Below, in pieces: positions 49,286 through 61,461 of a stretch of 64,000 nucleotides of DNA; the first letter of the stretch is position 1, and every line of letters starts with the position of its first letter. The stretch comes from Nesterenkonia sp. PF2B19 (GTDB taxonomy: Bacteria; Actinomycetota; Actinomycetes; Actinomycetales; Micrococcaceae): contig NZ_MDSS02000002.1 in NCBI RefSeq assembly GCF_001758425.2, positions 62,001-126,000 on the forward strand. The letters are read 5' to 3'. The notes under the pieces were generated by a model, which did not search any database, had not been told where the DNA came from, and worked only from the letters and a program-made list of their open reading frames with translations. A program made the translations under genes and the position numbers.

Positions 49286-50406
49286 ATGACGAACCCGAAC
49301 ACCCAGGCGCTCTCCGACCAGGGCGTCTCCATCTGGCTGGACGACCTCTCCCGCGAGCGTCTCGACTCCGGCTCGCTGGCCGAGCTCATCGAGAGCCACC
49401 ACGTGGTCGGTGTGACCACCAACCCGACGATCTTCGAGAACGCTCTGGCCAAGGGCGAGGCCTACGAGAAGCAGCTCAGCGAGCTCGCCGCCGCCGGCGC
49501 CGATGCGGAGAAGGCCGTCTTCGAGATCACCACCGCCGATGTGCGCCAGGCCTGCGACGTCTTCGCCGGCGTCTACGAGCGCACCGACGGCGTGGACGGC
49601 CGGGTCTCGATCGAGGTCGACCCCCGTCTCGCCCGCGACACCGAGGGCACCATCGCGCAGGCCAAGGAGCTCGCGGAGGCGGTCGGGCGTGAGAACGTGC
49701 TGATCAAGATCCCCGCCACGGTGGAGGGCATCGAGCGATCGCCGCAGTGCTCGCCGAGGGCATCAGCGTCAACGTCACGCTGATCTTCTCCCTGGAGCGG
49801 TACCGCGCGGTCATCAACGCGTTCATGCTCGGACTGGAGAAGGCCCACGCCGAGGGCAAGGACATCTCGACTATCCACTCCGTGGCCTCCTTCTTCGTCT
49901 CGCGCGTCGACTCCGAGGTGGACAAGCGTCTGGAGCTGGCTGCGGAGGAGGGCAAGCCGGGCACTGAGAAGCTGCGCAGCGCCGCGGCACTCGCCAATGC
50001 CCGGCTGGCCCACCAGATCGCCGGCGAGTCGTTCAGCTCCGAGCGCTGGCAGCTGCTGGCGGATCGCGGCGCGCGCCCCCAGCGCCTGCTGCTGGCCTCC
50101 ACCGGCACCAAGGACCCCAACCTCTCGGACACGCTGTACGTGACCGAGCTGGTGGCCGCCGGCGTGGTCAACACCATGCCGGAGAAGACCCTCATGGCGC
50201 TGGCCGACCACGGCGTGGTCGAGGGCGACACGATGACCGACACCTACGTGGAGTCCAACCGGGTCCTCGACGGCATCGCCGCGGCCGGCATCAGCTACCG
50301 CGACGTCGTGGACACCCTCGAGACCGAGGGGCTCGACAAGTTCGTGCAGTCCTGGGAAGGCCTGCTGGGCACCATCGACGCGGGTCTGCGTCGCGTGGTG
50401 GCCTGA
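49286..50406 (+). CDS. tal: Transaldolase (frameshifted)
   Basis: Class I aldolase of the non-oxidative pentose phosphate branch, about 373 residues repaired. [12 protein letters not shown] and [13 protein letters not shown] at the N-terminus, [17 protein letters not shown] and the Schiff-base lysine in NVLIKIPAT. The frame breaks at about 49735, just after TVEGIE; inserting one G restores [22 protein letters not shown] 49286 has AGGAGA eight bases upstream. Co-transcribed with tkt and ended by a strong hairpin. Confidence 0.94.
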
Positions 50407-50436
50407 CCCTCCCACGGACTCGACCGTCCCCGGACG

Positions 50437-50471
50437 CCCGGGAGACGCCGCAGACCGCGGCGTCTCCCGGG
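50437..50471 (+). terminator. Strong hairpin terminator after tal
   Basis: A perfect 15-bp stem with five-base loop 30 bases past the tal stop, followed by a second 7-bp hairpin at 50477-50494. The rest of the 315-base gap before pgi is GC-rich without a gene or clear promoter. Confidence 0.8.
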
Positions 50472-50721
50472 CCACGGGGCCGGTCCCCCGGCCCGCCCCA
50501 CGGCGTCCGCTCGCCGCGGACCAGCCTCTGCTCCACGAGACCCGGCGCCGCAGCCACAGCGCCTCCTCCTGCTCCACCCCTGATTCCCCGCTCCACCTCT
50601 GACCCTCGCCGACGCTCGCTGACGCGGAGTCGGCCGTTCCGGGGCTCCCGTCAGCGGCCCGCGCCGGCGAGGGCACTCCCCGAACCCGTCCGGCAGCTTC
50701 CGCTTCGAAAGGATGCACACC

Positions 50722-52362
50722 ATGAGTTCGCTCTCCCTCACCCTGCGCGGGGCCGCCCGCGACGCCGTGGACGCCCAGGTCCCTGGACTGATCGACCACG
50801 AGTTCGCCAGCCGTCTGGCCGCCCAGGACCACACCCTCTGGGGTGCGGCCGCCGAGGACGAGGCCTCGCAGCGTCTCGGCTGGGTGTCCCTGTTCGCCGA
50901 CTCCCGGGAGCTGCTCCCCCGCATCGCCGAGCTGCGTGACCAGCTCGCCGCCGAAGGAGTCGACCGTGTGGTGCTGGCCGGCATGGGCGGATCGTCGCTG
51001 GCCCCCGAAGTCATCTGCGCCACCGAGGGGGTGGAGCTGACCGTACTGGACTCCACCGACCCGCAGCACGTGGCCGCCGTCGTCGGCACGGCTGTGGAGC
51101 GCACCGTGCTGGTGGTCTCCTCCAAGTCCGGCTCCACCGTGGAGACCGACTCGCAGCGCCGGATCGTCTCCGCGGCGTTCGCCGCGGCCGCCATCGACGC
51201 CGCCTCCCGCACCGTGGTCGTGACTGACCCCGGCTCCCCGTTGGCCGAGTCCGCGGCGGCCGACGGGGTGCGGGCGGTCTTCGAGGCCGATCCCACCGTC
51301 GGGGGTCGCTACTCCGCCCTCACCGCCTTCGGCCTCGTCCCCTCCGGGTTGGCCGGCGCCGACATCGAGGCCCTCCTCGACGACGCCGAGGAGGCCTTCA
51401 CGGTCCTGGCAGGCGACGACGACGCCAACCCGGGGCTGCAGCTCGGCTCCGCGATCGGCGGCACCCAGCCGCTGCGCAACAAGCTGGTCATCACCGACGC
51501 CGGCTCCCCGCTGGTGGGCCTGGGCGCATGGATCGAGCAGCTCATCGCCGAGTCCACCGGCAAGGAGGGCACCGGCGTGCTGCCGGTGATCGTCTCCGAC
51601 GGCGAGCCGGAGCTCACCCGCGAGCTGGACGACGTGCTCGTGGTGCAGATCGTCGACGCCGACGCCGAGGAGGGTTCCTCGGTGGACGGCGACACCGCGG
51701 ACACCGTCGTCACCCCGCATGTCGTGCGCACCGGCGGGAGCCTGGGGGCGCAGTTCGTGCTCTGGGAGGTCGCCACCGCCGTCGCCGGGGCACTGCTGGG
51801 CATCAATCCCTTCGACCAGCCTGACGTGGAGTCCGCCAAGACCGCAGCCCGCGGTCTGCTGGACTCCCCCGCGCCTGAAGCCGGCGACGCCGTGACCTGC
51901 GGTGCCGTGGAGATCCGTACCGCCGGAGGAGCACCGGTCGGCGAGGACCTGGGCTCCGCCCTGCGCGGCCTGCTCGCGCAGGTGCCCGGGGACGGCTATG
52001 TGGCCGTCATGGCGTACCTGGACCGCACCTCCGAGGCGCGTCTGGAAGATGTGCGCGCGCAGTTCGCCGCCCACACCGGACGACCCGTGACCTTCGGCTG
52101 GGGGCCGCGCTTCCTGCACTCCACGGGCCAGTTCCACAAGGGCGGCCCCCACGTGGGCGTCTTCCTGCAGATCACTGCGGACACCGCCGAGGACCTCGAG
52201 GTCCCCGGCCGGCCGTTCACCCTGCAGAAGCTCATCGGCGCCCAGGCGGCCGGTGACGCCCAGGTGCTGGCCGGTCACGGGATGCCGGTGCTCCAGCTGC
52301 ATCTGACCGACCGCGCCGCCGGGCTCCAGCAGGTGCTCGACGCCGTCGACGCCCTGTCCTGA
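50722..52362 (+). CDS. pgi: Glucose-6-phosphate isomerase
   Basis: A 546-residue SIS-domain isomerase. AGMGGSSLAPEVI and VVSSKSGSTVETDSQ are the phosphosugar-binding loops, and HSTGQFHKGG near the C-terminus is the PGI signature 2 region. Family form is the actinobacterial/archaeal-bacterial variant seen in pentose phosphate operons rather than the E. coli type. ATG 50722 (MSSLSL) has AAAGG nine bases upstream; ATG 50713 is too close to it. Confidence 0.93.
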   Translation: MSSLSLTLRGAARDAVDAQVPGLIDHEFASRLAAQDHTLWGAAAEDEASQRLGWVSLFADSRELLPRIAELRDQLAAEGVDRVVLAGMGGSSLAPEVICATEGVELTVLDSTDPQHVAAVVGTAVERTVLVVSSKSGSTVETDSQRRIVSAAFAAAAIDAASRTVVVTDPGSPLAESAAADGVRAVFEADPTVGGRYSALTAFGLVPSGLAGADIEALLDDAEEAFTVLAGDDDANPGLQLGSAIGGTQPLRNKLVITDAGSPLVGLGAWIEQLIAESTGKEGTGVLPVIVSDGEPELTRELDDVLVVQIVDADAEEGSSVDGDTADTVVTPHVVRTGGSLGAQFVLWEVATAVAGALLGINPFDQPDVESAKTAARGLLDSPAPEAGDAVTCGAVEIRTAGGAPVGEDLGSALRGLLAQVPGDGYVAVMAYLDRTSEARLEDVRAQFAAHTGRPVTFGWGPRFLHSTGQFHKGGPHVGVFLQITADTAEDLEVPGRPFTLQKLIGAQAAGDAQVLAGHGMPVLQLHLTDRAAGLQQVLDAVDALS

Positions 52363-52412
52363 CCCACGGTCCAGATCCTGCCCTGACCAGGAGAGACACA
52401 GAGAGAGCTCGC

Positions 52413-54009
52413 ATGAATCCGACCCTTCGGAGCACCCCGCGCAGCAGCCGCACCTCCCGCGGAGGCAATCCGCTGCGCGATGTCCGCGACAGGCGGCTGA
52501 ACCGCATCGCCGGGCCCAGCGCCATGGTGATGTTCGGCGTCACCGGTGACCTGGCCCGGAAGAAGCTGCTGCCGGCGATCTACGACCTCGCCAACCGAGG
52601 ACTGCTGCCGCCGAGCTTCTCCCTGGTGGGCTTCGGCCGCCGAGACTGGACCCACGAGCAGTTCGCCGCCGAGGTCCTCGACCATGTGAAGGCCTCGGCG
52701 CGCACCAGCTTCGACCAGCGGGTGTGGGACCAGCTCTCCGCGGGGCTGCGGTTCGTCCCGGCCGCAGGATTCGACGACGACGACGCCTACGCCCGCCTGG
52801 GCGAGACGCTGCGGGAGGTCCAGGAGTCCCGCGGGACCCGAGGCAACCACGCCTTCTACCTGTCGATCCCGCCGAACTCCTTCGACGTGGTCTGTGAGAA
52901 GCTCTCCGCCCATGGCCTCGCCTCCCGCCAGGAGGAGACGGCCGCCCGCAACGGGCGTTCCACGCCGTGGAGCCGAGTGGTCATCGAGAAGCCGTTCGGC
53001 CACGACCTGGCCTCCGCCCGGGAGCTGAACCGCGTGGTGGAGAAGGTCTTCCCCTCAGACTCGGTGTTCCGCATCGACCACTACCTGGGCAAGGAGACGG
53101 TCCAGAACCTGCTGGCCCTGCGCTTCGCCAACCAGCTGTTCGAACCCCTCTGGAACGCCCAGCACGTGGACCACGTGCAGATCACCATGGCCGAGGACAT
53201 CGGCATCGGCGGACGTGCCAGCTACTACGACGGCGTCGGCGCGGCCCGCGACGTCATCCAGAACCACCTGCTGCAGCTGCTGGCGCTCACGGCCATGGAG
53301 GAGCCGATCTCCTTCGACGCGCGACCTGCGCGCGGAGAAGGAGAAGGTGCTGGCCGCCGTCACCCTCCCCGAGGACCTCGGCGCCGCCTCGGCCCGCGGG
53401 CAGTACGCCTCCGGCTGGCAGGGCGGCGAGAAGGTCGTCGGGTTCCTGGACGAGGAGGGTTTCAACCCGGAGTCCAGGACCGAGACGTTCGCGGCGCTGA
53501 AGCTGGACATCAACACCCGCCGCTGGGCCGGGGTGCCCTTCTATCTGCGTGCCGGCAAGCGATTGGGGCGCCGGGTCACCGAGATCGCGGTGATCTTCAA
53601 GAGGGCACCCAATCTGCTGTTCCTGGACCACGACGACCACGAGTTCGGCCAGAACGCGGTGGTCATCCGGGTCCAGCCGGACGAGGGCGCGACGATCCGC
53701 TTCGCCTCCAAGGTGCCGGGGACTCAGATGGAGGTCCGTGACGTGACCATGGACTTCGGCTACGGCCACGCCTTCACGGAGGACAGTCCGGAGGCCTACG
53801 AACGGCTCATCCTGGACGTGCTGCTCGGCGAGCCTCCGCTGTTCCCCCGCCACGAGGAGGTCGAGCTGTCCTGGAAGATCCTCGACCCATTCGAGGAGCA
53901 CTGGGCCTCCCTCGACGAGCAGCCGGAGCCCTACGCTCCGGGCAGCTGGGGGCCCGCGTCGGCCCACGAGCTGCTGGCCCGCGATGGACGCACCTGGCGC
54001 CGGCCGTAG
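52413..54009 (+). CDS. zwf: Glucose-6-phosphate dehydrogenase (frameshifted)
   Basis: First enzyme of the oxidative pentose phosphate pathway, about 532 residues. [19 protein letters not shown] is the NADP fold and [21 protein letters not shown] the active site with catalytic His. The frame breaks at about 53322: ...EEPISFDA then [13 protein letters not shown] in another frame. A two-base loss in a GC dinucleotide run (or one extra base) explains it. GAGAGAG before the ATG. Downstream opcA encodes its assembly factor. Confidence 0.94.
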
Positions 54010-54033
54010 GCGCGCGAGACGAGGAGATGACCT

Positions 54034-54978
54034 GTGATCGTTGACATCCCGGACACCACCACCTCCAAGGTGTCCAAGCAGCTGAACCAGATGCGGGAGG
54101 CCGGCGGCGTCGTCGCGCTGACGCGGGTGCTGACGCTGGTGATCCTGGCCTCCGAGGAGAACGCGGAGCCGGCCATCGCGGCGGCCAACCTGGCCTCCCG
54201 GGAGCATCCGTGCCGCATCATCGTGCTCGCCACCGGCGACGCCGCGGGCGACACCCGGCTGGACGCCCAGATCCGCGTGGGCGGCGACGCCGGAGCCTCC
54301 GAGGTCATCGTGCTGCGCGCCTCCGGTGAGCTGGCCGAGCAGAACGAGTCGATGGTGGCCGCGCTGCTGCTGCCCGATGCTCCTATCGTGGCGTGGTGGG
54401 CCGACGAGATCCCGGAGGACGTGAGCCGCACACCCATCGGACGGATCGCGCACCGTCGCATCACCGACACCGCGCGGGCCTCCCGTCCGCTGGAGGCGCT
54501 GCACACGGTGGCCCGCAGCTATCACGACGGCGATTCGGACCTCGCCTGGACGCGGATCACCGGCTGGCGCATCCAGTTGGCCAGCATCCTGGACACGATG
54601 GACCCCGAGCACGTCACCGGCGCGACCGTGGAGGCGGCCCCGGAGCTGCCGTCCTCGGCGCTGCTGGCCGCCTGGCTGCAGCTGGCCCTCGGTGTGCCGG
54701 TGACGCTCACCCGCCACACGGTGGACCGGGGACTGAGCGCCGTGCGGCTGCACACTCCCGACGGCGACGTCGTGCTCTCCCGGCCCGTGGGGGACATCGC
54801 GTCCCTGCACCTCCAGGATGCCCCGGTGCAACGGGTGCCGCTGCCGCACCGTACGCTGGAGGACTGCCTGTCCGAGGAGATGCGTCGGCTCGACGCCGAC
54901 GAGGTCTTCGGCGAGGTCCTCACCCGGGGCCTGCCCGAGACCGACCTGCGCGCCTGTGTGGAGCAGTCCGCGATCTGA
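54034..54978 (+). CDS. opcA: Glucose-6-phosphate dehydrogenase assembly protein OpcA
   Basis: A 314-residue activator of Zwf first described in cyanobacteria and present in actinobacteria. The central PDAPIVAWWADEIPEDVSRTPIGRIAHRRI segment is typical. GTG start with GAGGAG; 24 bases after zwf, and its stop overlaps an ATG of the pgl frame. Confidence 0.93.
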   Translation: MIVDIPDTTTSKVSKQLNQMREAGGVVALTRVLTLVILASEENAEPAIAAANLASREHPCRIIVLATGDAAGDTRLDAQIRVGGDAGASEVIVLRASGELAEQNESMVAALLLPDAPIVAWWADEIPEDVSRTPIGRIAHRRITDTARASRPLEALHTVARSYHDGDSDLAWTRITGWRIQLASILDTMDPEHVTGATVEAAPELPSSALLAAWLQLALGVPVTLTRHTVDRGLSAVRLHTPDGDVVLSRPVGDIASLHLQDAPVQRVPLPHRTLEDCLSEEMRRLDADEVFGEVLTRGLPETDLRACVEQSAI

Positions 54979-55010
54979 TGCCCCGTCACCCCAGCAGAGA
55001 GGCCGCCTCC

Positions 55011-55817
55011 ATGACCGTGCCCCTGAACACCGCCGCCGCAGCGCCCCGCACCGAGCTCTTCGAGGACAAGGACTCGCTGTGCCGGGCCGTGGCGGAGCGT
55101 CTGATCGATCTGCTGCGCCGCACCGTGGCCGAGGACGGCGCGGCCCATGTGGCGCTCACGGGCGGCGGTGCAGGCATCGGCACCCTCGTCGAGGCCGCCC
55201 GGCTCTTCCGCTCGGGAGCCGCCGAAGGACTTGACCTCTCCGCGGTGCACCTCTGGTGGGGCGACGAGCGGCTGCTCCCGGCCGGCGACGCGGAGCGCAA
55301 CGCGCAGCAGGCCGACGAGGCCCTGCTGGACCTGCTGGTGGCCGAGCACGGCCTCCCGGCGGCCAACATCCACCGGATGCCGTCCTCGGAGGACGCCGCC
55401 TCCCCGCGGGAGGGGGCTGAGCTCTATGCGGAACAGCTTGCCCTCCACGCCCCTGAGGGAGGCCGTGCGGGGCTGCACCTCCCGCGGTTCGCCGTCATCC
55501 TGCTCGGCGTGGGGCCCGACGGGCACATCGCCAGCCTCTTCCCGGGCAAGGCCGCTCTGCAGGTGACGGGCCGGACCACTGTGGGAGAGGACGACTCCCC
55601 CAAGCCACCGCCGCCCCGGGTGTCTCTGACGTTCGACGCGATCCACAGCGCCGAGCGGGTGTGGTTGGTCGTCGCCGGCCAGGACAAGGCCGAGGCCGTC
55701 CGCCGCGCAGCAGACGAGACCACGGAGGTCACCGAGATCCCGGCGAAGAACGCCCGTGGTGCCCGTGAGACCATCTGGCACGTGGACCGCGCCGCCGCGG
55801 GGCACGCTCAGACCTGA
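55011..55817 (+). CDS. pgl: 6-phosphogluconolactonase
   Basis: A 268-residue enzyme hydrolysing the lactone made by Zwf. ALTGGGAGIG, VHLWWGDERLLP and LLGVGPDGHIASLFPG are the SugarP-isomerase-type motifs with catalytic His. ATG 55011 has AGAGAGG eight bases upstream; an ATG at 54978 overlapping the opcA stop would add 11 residues. Its 3' end overlaps the convergent phosphoesterase gene by ten bases. Confidence 0.93.
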   Translation: MTVPLNTAAAAPRTELFEDKDSLCRAVAERLIDLLRRTVAEDGAAHVALTGGGAGIGTLVEAARLFRSGAAEGLDLSAVHLWWGDERLLPAGDAERNAQQADEALLDLLVAEHGLPAANIHRMPSSEDAASPREGAELYAEQLALHAPEGGRAGLHLPRFAVILLGVGPDGHIASLFPGKAALQVTGRTTVGEDDSPKPPPPRVSLTFDAIHSAERVWLVVAGQDKAEAVRRAADETTEVTEIPAKNARGARETIWHVDRAAAGHAQT

Positions 55818-56623
55818 GGCTCGATGGTCCGGTCCGCCCCCACGGTGCGCACCGTCGCCGACCAGCATCCGGACGACATCGACACGACGACGTACTGCCG
55901 TTGGCGAGCCCACGACGGAGCCGCCAGGAGGCCCGCCCCGGCGACTTCTCCCATGAGCGCGTGGCGCCCGTGCCCGGCGAGCACCACCCGGGTGTCGGTG
56001 CCCTCCAAGGCCTCGGTGAACGCCGAGGCGTCGGCCACCACCGCCCTCAGTGCGTCCGCCGCGCCGTTCCTGGGGAACGGGTACGGCGGCGGGGAGGCCA
56101 GGGACGTCGCCACCGGTGGATGGTGCAGGCACACGACGCTTCCCCAGGGCGCGTCCGTGGCGAGTCGACGTCGCATCCAGCGCAGCTGAGCCTCCCCCAG
56201 GCGTCCGGAGCTGCTGTCCAGCAGCACGAGCCGCAGCGGGCCCAGACGGTGCACCGTCCAGGACCCAGCACGCAACGACGGGATCGCCTTGGCTGCGATG
56301 GCGTCGTCATGGTCACCCAGAGCACACAGCACGGGAGCCGCCAGTCGCGTCTCCACGCACCGCAGCGCCGCCGCAAGCATCGGATAGGACTCGGCTGTCC
56401 CCTGGTGCACCAGGTCCCCGGTGATGATGACCGCATCGGCCCGTCGCCCGGGGCCATCCTCCCGGCTCAGATCCTCGACCAGCAGTTCCAAGGACCCCAG
56501 AGCGTCCGTACCGGGTGCTCCCAGCTGCAGATCGCTGAGGTGGACCACGAGGCGTTCCTCCCGACGCGGGGGCGCTGAGCCATCACCTGCCGGTCGCTGG
56601 GAGGTGAGCAGGTCTCGTGGCAT
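55808..56623 (-). CDS. Metallophosphoesterase family protein
   Basis: A 271-residue calcineurin-like fold protein. Motifs are recognisable but altered: SDLQLG in place of DxH, GDLVHQG (GDxx), LGDHDD in place of GNHD, LHHPP, and AGHGRH in place of GHxH. So two of the metal ligands differ from the consensus, although DxQ also occurs in other members. Possibly a nucleotide or phospholipid phosphoesterase; start uncertain between 56623 and 56698. Confidence 0.78.
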   Translation of the reverse strand: MPRDLLTSQRPAGDGSAPPRREERLVVHLSDLQLGAPGTDALGSLELLVEDLSREDGPGRRADAVIITGDLVHQGTAESYPMLAAALRCVETRLAAPVLCALGDHDDAIAAKAIPSLRAGSWTVHRLGPLRLVLLDSSSGRLGEAQLRWMRRRLATDAPWGSVVCLHHPPVATSLASPPPYPFPRNGAADALRAVVADASAFTEALEGTDTRVVLAGHGRHALMGEVAGAGLLAAPSWARQRQYVVVSMSSGCWSATVRTVGADRTIEPQV

Positions 56624-56700
56624 CCCCCTATGGTGTCCACCGATGGTGACGGCAGGATGAACGCGTCCCGTCAGCGTGATGACGAATCGTCCGGACACGC

Positions 56701-56746
56701 GATGGGGCCCGTGACCCGACCGGACGGTCGAGTCACGGGCCCCATC
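56701..56746 (-). terminator. Terminator hairpin after secG
   Basis: A 15-bp perfect stem, one mismatch, then six more pairs around a two-base loop; 34 bases past the secG stop. It ends the gap/pgk/tpiA/secG block. Confidence 0.75.
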
Positions 56747-56779
56747 CCGCGCGGTCCCGGAGGACGGCTCAGCGGAGGA

Positions 56780-57031
56780 TCAGATGTCCACGTTGACCTG
56801 GATGAGCAGACCCAGGGCCACGACGATCAGGCCCCAGGAGACACCGAGGGCGATGGTCAGGCGGTTGAGGTTCCGCTCCGCCACGCCGGACGAGCCCAGC
56901 GAGGAGGTCACACCGCCGCCGAACATGTCAGACATTCCGCCGCCGCGCCCCTTGTGGAGCAGGATCAGCAGGATCAGCAGCAGGCTGATGACGGCCAGGA
57001 GGACCTGGAGAGCGATGGTCAGTGCAGACAC
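56780..57031 (-). CDS. secG: Preprotein translocase subunit SecG
   Basis: An 83-residue two-helix membrane protein of the SecYEG channel. HKGRGGGMSDMFGGG between the two helices is the SecG signature. GTG start. In the usual actinobacterial place after tpiA. Confidence 0.96.
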   Translation of the reverse strand: MSALTIALQVLLAVISLLLILLILLHKGRGGGMSDMFGGGVTSSLGSSGVAERNLNRLTIALGVSWGLIVVALGLLIQVNVDI

Positions 57032-57086
57032 AGCGGCCTTTCGTGGACGGTGGAGGTTTCAGCAGCTACCAGGATAACGCGGGAAC

Positions 57087-57911
57087 TCAGCCCGCGTGGC
57101 CCGTGTCGACGTGCTTCTCGAAGGAGACGATGTTGGCGAACTCCTCAGCCTCGAGGCTGGCACCGCCGACCAGCGCACCGTCGACGTCGGTCCCGGCGAG
57201 GATCGAGGCGACGTTCTTCGCCTTCACCGAGCCGCCGTAGAGGATCCGCACGCCGTCGGCGAACTCTGCGGAATACCGTTCGGCCAGGTGCGCGCGGACC
57301 GCGGCCGCCATCTCCTGCGCGTCCTCCGGTCCCGCGACCTCACCGGTGCCGATGGCCCAGACCGGCTCATAGGCGACCACGAGCTCGCCGAGCTCATCGG
57401 CCGTGAGCCCCTCCAGGGCGCCGTCGAGCTGCGCCAGCGTGTGGGAGACGTGGTCCCCCGCCTGCCGGACCTCAAGCCCTTCGCCGACGCACAGCACCGG
57501 CGCCAGATCGTGGCGCAGCGCGGCGCGGATCTTGCGGTTGAGCAGCGCGTCGTCCTCGCCGTGGACCTCCCGGCGCTCCGAGTGCCCGATCAGCACCTGG
57601 GAGCAGCCCAGGCGGCTCAGGAACTGACCGGAGATGTCTCCGGTGTAGGCTCCCGAGTCGTGCTCCGAGAGATCCTGGGCGCCGTAGTCCAGGGAGAGCT
57701 TGTCTCCCGTGACCAAGGTCTGCACGCCGCGGAGATCGGTGAACGGCGGGAACACGGAGACCTGGACACGCTCGTAGTCGTGTCCTGCGTCATCCAGCGT
57801 CCACGCCAGCTTCTGGACCAGGGCGATGCCCTGCATATGGTCCATGTTCATCTTCCAGTTGCCTGCGATCAGCGGGCGACGGACGAACTGCCCGTCCTTC
57901 TGAGCGGTCAT
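57087..57911 (-). CDS. tpiA: Triose-phosphate isomerase
   Basis: A 274-residue TIM barrel. AGNWKMN carries the active-site Asn/Lys, IGHSERR the His, [12 protein letters not shown] the catalytic Glu and loop 6, and LYGGSVK the phosphate grip. GGAAGGA upstream of the ATG. Between pgk and secG. Confidence 0.97.
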   Translation of the reverse strand: MTAQKDGQFVRRPLIAGNWKMNMDHMQGIALVQKLAWTLDDAGHDYERVQVSVFPPFTDLRGVQTLVTGDKLSLDYGAQDLSEHDSGAYTGDISGQFLSRLGCSQVLIGHSERREVHGEDDALLNRKIRAALRHDLAPVLCVGEGLEVRQAGDHVSHTLAQLDGALEGLTADELGELVVAYEPVWAIGTGEVAGPEDAQEMAAAVRAHLAERYSAEFADGVRILYGGSVKAKNVASILAGTDVDGALVGGASLEAEEFANIVSFEKHVDTGHAG

Positions 57912-57980
57912 GAGTCAGGTGATCCTTCCAGCGGTGGAGTCCAGCGACGGATATGTGGTGGGGTCGGTGAGGCTGGGCGC

Positions 57981-59207
<1,227 letters not shown>

Positions 59208-59214
59208 GGGGTTC

Positions 59215-59220
59215 AGAGTA
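59215..59220 (-). promoter_or_regulatory. -10 element for leaderless pgk
   Basis: TACTCT on the minus strand, seven bases before the ATG. Confidence 0.5.
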
Positions 59221-59245
59221 CCAATCGGTCGGAGGGGCGGAACGG

Positions 59246-59298
59246 CCGAGGCCCCGCCGACCACGTCCGCGCAGGCGGTCGGGCAGGCGGGGCCTCGG
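59246..59298 (-). terminator. Terminator hairpin between gap and pgk
   Basis: A 13-bp perfect stem with a 27-base loop that contains a further GACC/GGTC pairing; 33 bases past the gap stop. Confidence 0.65.
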
Positions 59299-59330
59299 TC
59301 ACTGAGTCGTCAGCTGCGGCAGCGGGCGTG

Positions 59331-60458
<1,128 letters not shown>

Positions 60459-60496
60459 TCAGCGGCCCGGGTCTTCACCCAGTGCCACTGACCCCC

Positions 60497-60511
60497 AACA
60501 ACATCGTTGTT
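60497..60511 (-). promoter_or_regulatory. Palindromic operator candidate in the gap leader
   Basis: AACAACATCGTTGTT has perfect 6-bp arms around a three-base centre. It lies about 24 to 38 bases downstream of the predicted gap start point, a normal place for a repressor site. No regulator gene is adjacent. The 314-base gap between gap and sodA otherwise holds no gene. Confidence 0.5.
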
Positions 60512-60540
60512 CTCAGGTTGTCCGTAGAACGCAGTCTTGA

Positions 60541-60570
60541 ATTATCAGCTCATATTCTGTCACATGTCAG
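60541..60570 (-). promoter_or_regulatory. Strong sigma-70-type promoter for gap
   Basis: On the minus strand CTGACA (60565-60570), an 18-base spacer and GATAAT (60541-60546), both close to consensus. Start point near 60534, giving a leader of about 195 bases. Confidence 0.65.
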
Positions 60571-60652
60571 CGCATCGTGTGTGAGCCGATCGGCATGAGT
60601 CCGACATGTGGACCTCAGGACAGGGGCGCCGGGCGAGCATCCCGGCACTGAG

Positions 60653-61276
60653 TCACGGAGTGATCAGCGAAGCCGCGCCGGAGCGTGCGGCCTCCAGACG
60701 GCGCGCCACGTCCTCCCAGTTGATGATGTTCCAGAACGCCTTGACGTAGTCCGGCTTCACATTCTGGTAGTCGAGGTAGAAGGCGTGCTCCCACATGTCC
60801 AGCATCAGCAGCGGGACGGTCGCCACGGGGACGCCGTTCTGCTGGTCGTAGAACTGCTCGATCACCAGGTTGCCGCCGATCGGCTCGAAGGCCAGGATCG
60901 CCCAGCCGGAGCCCTGGATGGTGAGCGCGGCCTGCGTGAACTGCTCCTGGAACTTCTCGAAGGAGCCGAAGTACTCGTCGATCGCGGCGGCCAGCTCACC
61001 CTGCGGACGCTCCTGCCCCTCCGGAGAGAGGTTCTTCCAGAAGATCGAGTGGTTGGTGTGCCCGCCGAGGTTGAACTGCAGGTCCTTCAGCAGCTTCGGC
61101 GTCGTGCCGTAGTCGCCGTTCTCCCGGGCCTCAGCGAGCTTCTCCAGCGCGGTGTTGGCGCCCTTGACGTAGGTCGCGTGGTGCTTGGAGTGGTGCAGCT
61201 CCATGATGCGCGCGGAGATGTGCGGCTCCAGCGCGGCGTAGTCGTAGTCGAGTTCAGGAAGCGTGTACTCAGCCAT
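60653..61276 (-). CDS. sodA: Superoxide dismutase (Mn/Fe type)
   Basis: A 207-residue SOD. Metal ligands are visible in [28 protein letters not shown] and [14 protein letters not shown]. The N-terminal [17 protein letters not shown] is typical. ATG 61276 has AAGGAG upstream, so 20 earlier codons are excluded. Metal choice (Mn, Fe or either) cannot be told from sequence alone. Confidence 0.96.
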   Translation of the reverse strand: MAEYTLPELDYDYAALEPHISARIMELHHSKHHATYVKGANTALEKLAEARENGDYGTTPKLLKDLQFNLGGHTNHSIFWKNLSPEGQERPQGELAAAIDEYFGSFEKFQEQFTQAALTIQGSGWAILAFEPIGGNLVIEQFYDQQNGVPVATVPLLMLDMWEHAFYLDYQNVKPDYVKAFWNIINWEDVARRLEAARSGAASLITP

Positions 61277-61427
61277 GCGGTGCTCCTTGCAGCAGGGATT
61301 CATCGGGCCGGGGCGTCGAGCCCCGCTCGCCCTCAATCCTATGACTCCGACCCAGAACGCATAAGGGGTTACCGACTATGACAGCCGATGTTCACCACGG
61401 GAGGAAACTTCCTCACGAGAGAAAGAT

Positions 61428-61441
61428 TTAGGCATTCCTAA
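61428..61441. promoter_or_regulatory. TTAGG-N4-CCTAA site, DtxR/MntR-like
   Basis: TTAGGCATTCCTAA is a perfect 5-bp inverted repeat with a four-base centre, about 150 bases upstream of sodA. It matches the first 14 positions of the DtxR/IdeR box pattern in its arms but not the full 19-base consensus. A second dyad, GAGGAA-AC-TTCCTC, is at 61401-61414. The 185-base gap between whiA and sodA has no gene. Confidence 0.4.
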
Positions 61442-61461
61442 TTATCGCGGGGCCACGCCCC

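Noticed and set aside
49700-49780. Programmed ribosomal frameshift in transaldolase
   Set aside because: There is no slippery heptamer or pseudoknot-like element at the break, and similar breaks occur in unrelated genes.
61422-61446. Full DtxR/IdeR box upstream of sodA
   Set aside because: Only the first 14 positions of the pattern fit; the distal half is absent, so I report a partial site with low confidence.
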